A DNA stretch of 39,715 nt from Bacteroidia bacterium (GTDB lineage: Bacteria > Bacteroidota > Bacteroidia > JADZBD01): positions 1-39,715 of the forward strand of contig JAGVMA010000045.1 of assembly GCA_020054095.1 (NCBI GenBank), in the 5' to 3' direction. A program made the translations under genes and the position numbers. Position 1 is the first letter of the stretch, and each line of letters opens with the position of its first letter. Shown piece after piece: positions 33,579 to 39,715 of the stretch. The notes beneath the pieces were generated by a model. That model saw only the letters and a program-made list of their open reading frames with translations, did no database searches and had not been told where the DNA came from.

Positions 33579-33653
33579 TCATTGCGAGCGTAGTGAAACG
33601 AAGCGCGGCAATCTCGTTGTGTATAGTGATGCTTCACTTCGTCCAGCGTGACA
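33576..33653. repeat. interspersed repeat block joining type 2 and type 1 arms
   Basis: CGTCATTGCGAG..GAAGCGCGGCAATCTCG (33577-33616) resembles the type 2 units at 25831 and 33272. A degenerate type 1 arm, GATGCTTCACTTCGTCCAGCGTGAC, follows at 33628-33652. It truncates the GIY-YIG gene and lies upstream of the ubiD-family gene end. Confidence 0.7.
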
Positions 33654-33683
33654 GAGAAATACTGAAATGACGGCTGAATAAAT

Positions 33684-35471
33684 TTATTTCAATCCGTAAA
33701 GCGAGCCGCTTTTTGCGAACAGGCGGTCAATCTTTTTTTCGGTTGCAGCATCTTTTTCGAGTACAGGTGCGTGGTGTGGTTTAATACGAGCATCTATTAT
33801 CAGCGATCCGCGGCAGCCCCAATGTTTGTTTTCGGTAAACTCATCAATGCCATAAATATCGTTCGATGGGTTGCTGCGCGTGAAAGTAACCCACAAAAAA
33901 TTATTAAGCGTGCGTGCAGTAAACTCGGCATCATCGGCAATTACTATTAAAGGGATTTCAGAATTTCGAATTTTGAATTTTAAATTTTGAATTTGTGCTG
34001 AATATTTTGCTTGAATAATAAGTACGCCCGGAATCGCAATTTTAGGATTTGAAAAACCATCGGGTAAATTTATTTCGGGAACAGTGGTACTTAGTTCTCT
34101 GCGTTTTTCTCCTGCAGCTGCAAAAATAACTTTGCTGCCACTGTTAATTTCTGTGCCACTGTAATCAAGCGTATCAATGGTAGTTTTGGTTTGGAAATGC
34201 ACATCGCGCGTAAAATCTATTCGCTCTAAAACATGTGAAAAATAATTTTGAATATCGTGTGTGTTGAGTTGTGGTTTATCTTCTTTAGAGCATATAAATA
34301 AATATTTTGCAAGTGATAATTGCCCGGTGCCTAATATGTGATTAGCGATGGTTAAAATTTCTTGCGGTTTTTTTTCTTTTATATAAGGTGTGTAGCGCTC
34401 GCTGCCTATTGCCAGTAAAAGTGGGTGCACACCTGCAGCATCCACCGCATTAAGTTCTTTTAATCCCGGAATTTCTTTTGGCAATGCATTGCCCGCTAAT
34501 TCATGAATAAGATTTCCGAAGGCCGTATCTTCTTGCGGAGGCCTGCCAACAACGGTGAACGGCCAAATTGCATTTTTGCGATGCCACACTTTATGCACAC
34601 GCATAAGCGGAAACGGATGCTTTAAACTATAGTACCCAAAATGATCGCCAAAAGGGCCTTCGGTTTTATTTTCGTGCGGATGCACTTCGCCTGTTATTAC
34701 AAAATCGGCATCAGCCGAAAGACAAAAACCATTATCATAAGTATAACGGAAACGCCTGCCGCCAAGCATGCCTGCAAAAGTTAATTCGCTCATGTTTTCG
34801 GGCAGGGGCATAACTGCCGAAAATATATTGGCTGGCGGTCCGCCCACAAATACCGATACTTTTAACGGTTTGTTTCTTGCATTTGCTTTTGTTTGGTGTA
34901 CACCTATTCCTCTGTGAAGTTGGTAGTGTAAACCAATTTCTTTGTTCATCTCATAATCGTTCCCCGAAAGTTGTATGCGATACATGCCTAAGTTAGATTG
35001 CATAATGCCGGGCTTTTCAATGTCTTCGGAATAAACGGCAGGTAGCGTAACAAATGCACCGCCATCCATGGGCCAGTGTTTTATCTGCGGCAGTTTCTCA
35101 ATGGTAGTTTGTGCGTATTGCACTGCCGCTCCCGAAATTTTTTTTGGCAATGCCATGCGTGCTTTAAATGCAAGCAGTGGTTTTTTAATAATGCCCAGCG
35201 GATTATCTTTTAATGCAATTAATTGTTGCACTGTTTGCAGCGTATCTCTAAAAATAAACCGACTGCGCTCCATTGTGCCAAATAAATTAGATGCGGCTTT
35301 AAACTCACATCCTTTCACATTATCAAAAAGCAAAGCAGGGCCGCCTATTTCGTGCACTCGCAAATGGATTGCAGCCATTTCTAAATTGGCGTCCACTTCT
35401 TCTTTTATGCGAACAAGGTGCTTGTGTTTTTCTAAATCGGTGATGCAATCGTTTAAATTTTTATATGCCAT
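33684..35471 (-). CDS. UbiD-family (prFMN-dependent) decarboxylase
   Basis: A 595-aa protein from ATG 35471 (MAYKNLNDCI). Family landmarks are present: QSNLGMYRIQ (Asn metal ligand), EIGLHYQLHRGIG (His ligand), the conserved GGPPA block (VFVGGPPANIFSAVMPLPE), ADFVITGEVHPHENKTEGPFGDHFGYY (the Glu of EGPFGDH is a catalytic acid in UbiD) and TVVGRPPQEDTAFGNLIHEL. It decarboxylates an aromatic or unsaturated acid using prenylated FMN made by a UbiX partner not seen here. In a menaquinone-using Bacteroidota it may serve quinone synthesis; the substrate is not determined. It is longer than E. coli UbiD (497 aa) because of its C-terminal region. Confidence 0.86.
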   Translation of the reverse strand: MAYKNLNDCITDLEKHKHLVRIKEEVDANLEMAAIHLRVHEIGGPALLFDNVKGCEFKAASNLFGTMERSRFIFRDTLQTVQQLIALKDNPLGIIKKPLLAFKARMALPKKISGAAVQYAQTTIEKLPQIKHWPMDGGAFVTLPAVYSEDIEKPGIMQSNLGMYRIQLSGNDYEMNKEIGLHYQLHRGIGVHQTKANARNKPLKVSVFVGGPPANIFSAVMPLPENMSELTFAGMLGGRRFRYTYDNGFCLSADADFVITGEVHPHENKTEGPFGDHFGYYSLKHPFPLMRVHKVWHRKNAIWPFTVVGRPPQEDTAFGNLIHELAGNALPKEIPGLKELNAVDAAGVHPLLLAIGSERYTPYIKEKKPQEILTIANHILGTGQLSLAKYLFICSKEDKPQLNTHDIQNYFSHVLERIDFTRDVHFQTKTTIDTLDYSGTEINSGSKVIFAAAGEKRRELSTTVPEINLPDGFSNPKIAIPGVLIIQAKYSAQIQNLKFKIRNSEIPLIVIADDAEFTARTLNNFLWVTFTRSNPSNDIYGIDEFTENKHWGCRGSLIIDARIKPHHAPVLEKDAATEKKIDRLFAKSGSLYGLK

Positions 35472-35477
35472 GCGGTG

Positions 35478-35485
35478 CAAAATTA
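35478..35485 (-). promoter_or_regulatory. -7 promoter element (TAATTTTG) of the ubiD-family gene
   Basis: On the minus strand TAATTTTG matches TAnnTTTG, 6 nt before ATG 35471. This supports the ATG start over the TTG at 35480, which overlaps the element, and suggests an almost leaderless mRNA. Confidence 0.45.
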
Positions 35486-35528
35486 TCAGTTAATTGTAAC
35501 CTTTTTATTTTTTTTATGTACAAAAGAT

Positions 35529-36293
35529 ATGATTCAAAAAACACTGATTGCTTTATTTTTTGCGCTTGCTGCAAATGCCGATGCTCAAATGAGTATGATT
35601 TTTAAACACCGTAATTTGAAAGGCACGGTTTACATGGAAAGTGGCGAAGCTATTAAAGTGCGGCTAAAATCTATGCGTAAAATTGAAGTATCGAAAAACG
35701 CAAGTGAAGATATTTACAATATGTTCCAAACCTTGTGGCTTACCAAGTATGGCCGAAGGGCAATCATACATTTGCTGCGCTCAAAAAGTAAAATTACTAT
35801 TCGGTTTTCGGAGAATGTTGGGTATTTGAAATTTGTTGGTGATTCACTTTGCAATTCAATATATGCACTAACAGGTCATAGTGGGGCAGAGGAAGGTAAA
35901 AATGGCAAACTTATTCTTGATTACGATGGTGGTTATACTTATACGACCCAAACAATCACCATTTACAAAGGATCATTTTATATGGGTATTGATACCAATT
36001 ATGTAGTGGGTGATAACTATGAGGTAGTAGATCAGAAAACCGGAATGGAAATAAATGTCGCCAAAAATTCACTGGTAAAATATATTTATAACCCTAACAA
36101 TCCATTGGTGATTCACAATTACCGGTGGTTTATTTATTTGTGTTTTATACATGAAATTGAACACACAACGAGTAAAAATATTTCGACTACGATAAATGGA
36201 GGAGATGCCGAAGTTATTCCTTATAAAAAAGAGGATACTGCAAAAAAGAAACTCAAGAAAGTATTACGCTCGAAAAAAATGAAGTGTAGTTAA
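35529..36293 (+). CDS. secreted HExxH protein, M91-like zinc metallopeptidase candidate
   Basis: A 254-aa protein with a signal peptide (MIQKTLIALFFALAANADAQ). The mature part has a segment like the pre-protease region of M91/NleD-type effectors (about residues 60-95: DIYNMFQTLWLTKYGRRAII..SKITIRFSE), beta strands, then a helix FIYLCFIHEIEHTTS with H208-E209-x-x-H212, a zinc-protease motif. Glu228 in GGDAEVIPY is a possible third ligand. ATG 35529 is preferred over an in-frame start 54 nt upstream because it puts a clean signal peptide first. The stop overlaps the convergent gene at the palindrome TTAA. Family assignment is tentative. Confidence 0.6.
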   Translation: MIQKTLIALFFALAANADAQMSMIFKHRNLKGTVYMESGEAIKVRLKSMRKIEVSKNASEDIYNMFQTLWLTKYGRRAIIHLLRSKSKITIRFSENVGYLKFVGDSLCNSIYALTGHSGAEEGKNGKLILDYDGGYTYTTQTITIYKGSFYMGIDTNYVVGDNYEVVDQKTGMEINVAKNSLVKYIYNPNNPLVIHNYRWFIYLCFIHEIEHTTSKNISTTINGGDAEVIPYKKEDTAKKKLKKVLRSKKMKCS

Positions 36294-37037
36294 CGTATCA
36301 CCACTAATTTTTTATTCGCAATAATTTTATTGTCATTTGTAAATGAGATGAAATAAACACCGTTTTCAAAGCCTACAGTGCTCATGTAATTATTGCCATT
36401 GTTAGCTTGTTGGCTTAAAATAATGCGTCCGGCAATATCAGTTAAAATTAGTTGGGTATTGGTGGTTGTGCTTATTCTGCGTATAGCAATGGTTGCATAA
36501 GTGTTGGCAGGGTTGGGATAAACCGAAATGTAATTGCTAATTGCAGAATATTGGTTTGTTGAACTCGAGTTTTCATCCACAATTACTTTTATAATCCAAT
36601 GTGATGGGCCATAGGCGTAACAGTCGTCAGTTGGGTAGGCAGTTAAACCGCCATTATAATACATTTAAAATATAAACGCCTGCTGTGCTCCAAATGGGGT
36701 AAAAGCAAAACGGAGTATTAGTGGGGACTGTATTGGTAATTGTGTTAACGTAATTAATGCTTCCGGTAAAGTTCCATTGCATGTAGTAGGCAGTATCGCT
36801 GGTTAAATCTATATTAATGCTGGTGCAAAATTCAATTGAGTAGCCTGTGAGTATGTATATGCTATCGCAAACGCGAGGAGTGCAACTTTGTGTTAAATGC
36901 CCTATTTTACATAGTACACCATTTATATCAATACCCGGTTTTGCTCCTTGTATAGTATACTGTATTTCTTTTTCTTGGGCTTGTAAAATGGTTGTTAGAA
37001 AAAAAAGTGAGATAAGTAATAACGTGCTTTTCATCAC
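36290..37037 (-). pseudogene. T9SS-secreted PKD-like protein split by a frameshift
   Basis: Two adjacent minus-strand frames belong together. The first (37037-36654) has a signal peptide (MKSTLLLISLFFLTTILQAQ) and a PKD-like domain that stops after GVYILNVL. The second (from about 36664 to 36290) continues NGGLTAYPTDDCYAYGPSHWII, then a T9SS sorting domain: ISVYPNPANTYATIAI, LILTDIAGRIILSQQA, GFENGVYFISFTNDN, IANKKLVVIR. Reading GTATTATAAT (about 36655-36664) with one T less gives VYNGGL, the expected PKD strand. A one-base insertion or a sequencing error is likely. Full length would be about 247 aa. A -7-like TATATTTG lies at 37094-37087 in the 75-bp gap upstream. Confidence 0.77.
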
Positions 37038-37112
37038 TTGCTGGTTTTAATTTGCGGGGATGGTGAGAAATCTAAAGGTACATATTCAAATATAATAATT
37101 TTTAACGATACA

Positions 37113-38114
37113 TCATTTCGCCAAAACCATTTTACTTTTGTAAACAATATCTTTATTTTGTTTTACGTTTAAATAATAAACGCCACTTGCTATGTTAGGC
37201 AATATTATTTTTTTACTGTAAACGTAAGGCGGTAATTTTTCTTTGTAAACTAGTTGACCAAGCATATTGTGTATTAACAACTCACCTGTATCTTCTTTAT
37301 TAAAACCATAGTCTATTATAAACTCTCCGCTATTTGGGTTGGGGTATATGGCTATTGTTAAGGGTGCATCTGCACAGCTATCTGCATCACAACAATATAC
37401 ACTCACATCATCTATGTAGTAGTAAGCTAAATCATTACATCCAATGGTGGGAACTGTCGCTCCGCCAATAAATGTAGTATCAGTGTCGGAATCGTTATTA
37501 AAGTTAGTTATCAATATATATTTTTCTCCTCCTTCGGCTATAAAGCTACCTTCTACTTTTGTCCATCCAATTTCGTTCAACAGAGGATTAGTGGTGCCTT
37601 CATTTATTACTTGTGGAATGCGATTAAATGGCATTTGAAAATTAATGTATGGCGTGTGACTTATAGAATAGGATGTGTCAGTTAAATACGCTCCTAAATT
37701 ATTTACAGCATACCTGAACGAATCAGCTGCACTTACCCAAAATTCTACACAATATTTTTTACCCTTTTTTAAAGGTTGCACAAGAGTGCCTTGTATTACT
37801 TCTCGTGCGTTTATTAGAATTGTATTGCATGGGGGAACCTTGTTATAACAAGCCACACCATAATACCCATCGCCCGCATGGGGCTCTTGATATCCAAAAA
37901 TATTTTGTGGAACAGGGGGGGGGCCATTCCAGCAATACCTGTTAAAATAATCGGGAGAGCCATCTATAACATACCAAGATGTAAACGGATCGCCAACTGC
38001 GCAAGAGTTAATAGCTGTATCCTCCATGCTTGGGTCTATCACCAAATTGGTTTGACTAAAAACCATTTTGGTGATAAACATTAGCATCACTACTATCTTA
38101 GTTTGTCTCATCAT
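37113..38114 (-). CDS. T9SS cargo protein with carbohydrate-binding-like domain
   Basis: A 333-aa protein: signal peptide (MMRQTKIVVMLMFITKMVFSQ), a galactose-binding-like beta sandwich (about 23-245) starting TNLVIDPSMEDT and ending YYYIDDVSVYCCD, then a type A T9SS sorting domain (about 255-333): IAIYPNPNSGEFIIDY, LLIHNMLGQLVYKEK, LPNIASGVYYLNVK, VYKSKMVLAK. The NLVxNPSxE..YYxDDVSVY pattern is common in secreted Bacteroidota adhesin or enzyme-accessory domains. It is a close paralogue of the protein at 38550-39563, sharing GWTKxEGSFIAEGGEKYILI. It is exported through Sec and then T9SS. Confidence 0.85.
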   Translation of the reverse strand: MMRQTKIVVMLMFITKMVFSQTNLVIDPSMEDTAINSCAVGDPFTSWYVIDGSPDYFNRYCWNGPPPVPQNIFGYQEPHAGDGYYGVACYNKVPPCNTILINAREVIQGTLVQPLKKGKKYCVEFWVSAADSFRYAVNNLGAYLTDTSYSISHTPYINFQMPFNRIPQVINEGTTNPLLNEIGWTKVEGSFIAEGGEKYILITNFNNDSDTDTTFIGGATVPTIGCNDLAYYYIDDVSVYCCDADSCADAPLTIAIYPNPNSGEFIIDYGFNKEDTGELLIHNMLGQLVYKEKLPPYVYSKKIILPNIASGVYYLNVKQNKDIVYKSKMVLAK

Positions 38115-38116
38115 TT

Positions 38117-38159
38117 AATAAGCCCTATATCCTTTTACAGGAGTGTTACGGGGCTTATT
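38117..38159 (-). other. hairpin between T9SS genes, stop codon inside the stem
   Basis: Perfect 9-bp stem AATAAGCCC (38117-38125) / GGGCTTATT (38151-38159) with a 25-nt loop, between the truncated T9SS tail and the next gene; the tail's TAA stop lies in the stem. There is no T-run after it on the minus strand, so it is not a classic terminator. It may be an attenuator or an mRNA-stability element. Confidence 0.45.
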
Positions 38160-38544
38160 TGTTTATCAGCAGGCGTTCCATGTATGCTGTGCCATCGCTT
38201 AGTGTTATTTTAACCAGATAAACCCCGTTAACAAAGTTAGCGCAATTTATTTTAATTAAATTGTTTTCAAATACTATGGCATAGCTGCACAATTGCTTGC
38301 CCATTACATCATACACTATTAATTCTCCGCTTATTTCTTTTTCTATTTTGTACTCAAAATAAAATTCGTCTGTTGCAGGGTTAGGGTATAGTTTCCCTAT
38401 TACTGTTGGTTCTTGGTATTGCGTTTGTTCCATTTCTCCAAATCGGGCGCCTGCGCTCACGGGTTGTGGCAGTTCACATTCGTTCCAATATTCAGTAGTA
38501 AAAGGTTCTATGCCCGCCAATATAGCGCGTGCCTCATATAAACG
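38155..38544 (-). pseudogene. 5'-truncated T9SS cargo gene (C-terminal sorting domain only)
   Basis: A minus-strand frame with no ATG start begins directly after a TAG (RLYEARAILAGIEPFTTEYW) and ends with a complete T9SS sorting domain: IGKLYPNPATDEFYFEY, LIVYDVMGKQLCSY, CANFVNGVYLVKIT, YMERLLINK. The N-terminal 20 residues resemble the tail of a larger secreted protein. The fragment begins 5 bp after the stop of the upstream gene, which has its own sorting domain, so this is the remains of another cargo gene after a deletion. TTG 38520 could start a 121-aa product, but that would lack a signal peptide. Confidence 0.75.
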
Positions 38545-38549
38545 CTAAA

Positions 38550-39563
38550 TCACCTCTCAAAATAAACTTTACCTCTATACGCTTCTCCACTTGGTAATTG
38601 CAAATTGTAAAAATAAATGCCTGTGCTTAGTTGCTGTGTGTTTAATTTTTGGCTGTAGTTGTTTTCTTTAAAAACTAATTGCCCTATGGCATTGTAAACT
38701 TGCAAATTACTATTTGCGGGCAAGCTACTTATATAAAAATACTCCTCGTTTTTTATATAAGTAGGTATTAGTAAATTTTGCGGTGGCTGCACGGTATCTT
38801 CACACAGGTAAACAGATACTTTGTCTATAAAATAATATGAAACATGTTTTCGGCATGATACGTTAGTAACGACTGGGGATGCAATAAAAACGGTATCTGA
38901 ATTAGCATCGTCATTAAAATTTCCAATTAAAATATATTTTTCTCCTCCTTCGGCAATAAAGCTACCCTCTATTTTTGTCCAGCCGGTTTTACTTGTTAAT
39001 GGGTTTATACTGCCATCGTTTATTATTTGTGGTGTGCGATTAAATGGCATTTGAAAATAAATATATGGCGAGTCAATTAATCCATCATAAGAAGTGTCAG
39101 AAAAATAAGCACCGATATTATTGGTTGCATATCCAAAACTATCGGCTAAACTTACCCAATATTCCACCCAATATTTTTTATCTTTTTCTAATGGTGAAGT
39201 TAAATTCCCTTGTAAAATTTCTCTTACATTTGTAAATCCCAGGCAGTTGCTCGACCAAAAAGTGCCTATCCCTGAATATGCTTCCCCTGATTTTGGGAAC
39301 TCAAAACCCATAAAATTTAAGGGGGAAGATGCGTTTTGGTCGGTATTACACGAATGAAAATAATCTGGAGTAATGTACGCATCCACCCAGTAGGGACATA
39401 TTCTAAAAGCAATACCCGATGTAGAAAAAGTACAGGTGTCGTGGTCTTCAAAATCACTATTGAGTACCATATTTGTTTGGCTAAAACTATACGTATAGCA
39501 TACAAACATTATTTTAATACAAATAAGATTTTTACTGCCCCATTTATATTTTGTATTTGGCAT
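38550..39563 (-). CDS. T9SS cargo protein, paralogue of the 37113-38114 protein
   Basis: A 337-aa protein with a long N-terminal segment and signal-like stretch (ICIKIMFVCYTYSFSQ), a galactose-binding-like sandwich (TNMVLNSDFEDHD to YYFIDKVSVYLCE) and a C-terminal type A sorting domain (LQVYNAIGQLVFKE, LSTGIYFYNLQLPSG, YRGKVYFER). The usual PNP motif is missing: the region reads IPTYIKNEEYFYISSLP. Most of the middle aligns with the downstream paralogue (NREILQG/REVIQG; YFQMPFNRTPQII; GSFIAEGGEKYILI). ATG 39563 is 1 nt after the preceding gene's stop. It may be displayed or released at the cell surface. Confidence 0.82.
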   Translation of the reverse strand: MPNTKYKWGSKNLICIKIMFVCYTYSFSQTNMVLNSDFEDHDTCTFSTSGIAFRICPYWVDAYITPDYFHSCNTDQNASSPLNFMGFEFPKSGEAYSGIGTFWSSNCLGFTNVREILQGNLTSPLEKDKKYWVEYWVSLADSFGYATNNIGAYFSDTSYDGLIDSPYIYFQMPFNRTPQIINDGSINPLTSKTGWTKIEGSFIAEGGEKYILIGNFNDDANSDTVFIASPVVTNVSCRKHVSYYFIDKVSVYLCEDTVQPPQNLLIPTYIKNEEYFYISSLPANSNLQVYNAIGQLVFKENNYSQKLNTQQLSTGIYFYNLQLPSGEAYRGKVYFER

Positions 39564-39564
39564 C

Positions 39565-39715
39565 TTATTTATTTAAAACTATTTTTTGTTTAAACACATA
39601 ACCATTATTTAGTTGAACGTTTATAAAATAAACTCCGTTAGCTAAATCGTTGGTTTTAATTGTAACCGGATTTTCGGCCGATGAAAAATTAAGTGCTAAC
39701 ATTTCTTCGCCCATC
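39565..39715 (-). CDS. T9SS sorting domain, C-terminal end of a cargo gene (5' end outside window)
   Basis: The visible 49 residues, from GEEMLALNF to KIVLNK-stop (TAA 39565-39567), are the last part of a type A sorting domain: MGEEML, TIKTNDLANGVYFINVQLNNG, FKQKIVLNK. The stop is 1 nt from the ATG of the next gene, so they are cotranscribed. The cargo domain lies beyond the window. Confidence 0.8.
   Translation of the reverse strand, partial: MGEEMLALNFSSAENPVTIKTNDLANGVYFINVQLNNGYVFKQKIVLNK

Noticed and set aside
38155-38520. Independent 121-aa gene starting at TTG 38520
   Set aside because: It would lack a signal peptide needed to reach T9SS, and the frame continues upstream to a TAG with homologous-looking cargo sequence, so a truncated gene is more likely.

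Overview
This window comes from a Bacteroidota chromosome, most likely an environmental lineage. The evidence is type IX secretion (T9SS) C-terminal sorting domains, a heavy-metal RND pump fused to a TolC-like domain, a GWxTD lipoprotein, a short LpxD paralogue, and TAnnTTTG-type -7 promoter elements. No rRNA, tRNA or CRISPR array was seen. All functions are read from the sequence alone; no database search was run.

Layout. (1) 1-5460, minus: metal-efflux operon with a His/Cys-rich small protein, a CzcA-like pump fused to an outer-membrane factor, and a periplasmic adaptor that runs off the window. (2) 5632-7466, plus: an M20 dipeptidase and a LEA2-type lipoprotein, followed by a gap with three hairpins that may be a small RNA. 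(3) 7721-14831, plus: six tightly packed genes (rmuC, GWxTD lipoprotein, rlmB, two GT-C membrane glycosyltransferases, DUF6265-like lipoprotein) converging on pheT (minus). (4) 17442-20897, plus: two Wzz-type chain-length proteins and an O-antigen ligase/polymerase. Minus-strand lpxD and a SpoIIE-type phosphatase converge on it. (5) 23272-25701: an orphan T9SS tail, then a malic enzyme carrying a phosphotransacetylase-like domain.

(6) 25700-29440 is an AT-rich accessory insert bounded on the left by palindromic repeats. Five minus-strand genes lie behind one near-perfect Bacteroidota promoter: an unknown protein, a secreted TPR protein, a STAS-GHKL ATPase fusion, a DUF4325 STAS-like protein and a two-TM membrane protein. 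The last three genes overlap one another and look like a partner-switching module with no sigma factor in sight. This is the best candidate for an undescribed system. (7) 29554-30962: a stand-alone LytTR DNA-binding protein, an array of seven 21-bp direct repeats preceded by two inverted-orientation 21-bp repeats, and a 240-aa protein of unknown function. It looks like a regulator, operator array and target.

(8) 30986-33683: yidC among REP-like palindromes, one of which has cut off the N-terminus of a GIY-YIG nuclease gene. (9) 33684-39715: a UbiD-family decarboxylase, a secreted HExxH protein, and a run of minus-strand T9SS cargo genes with duplication, frameshift and truncation.
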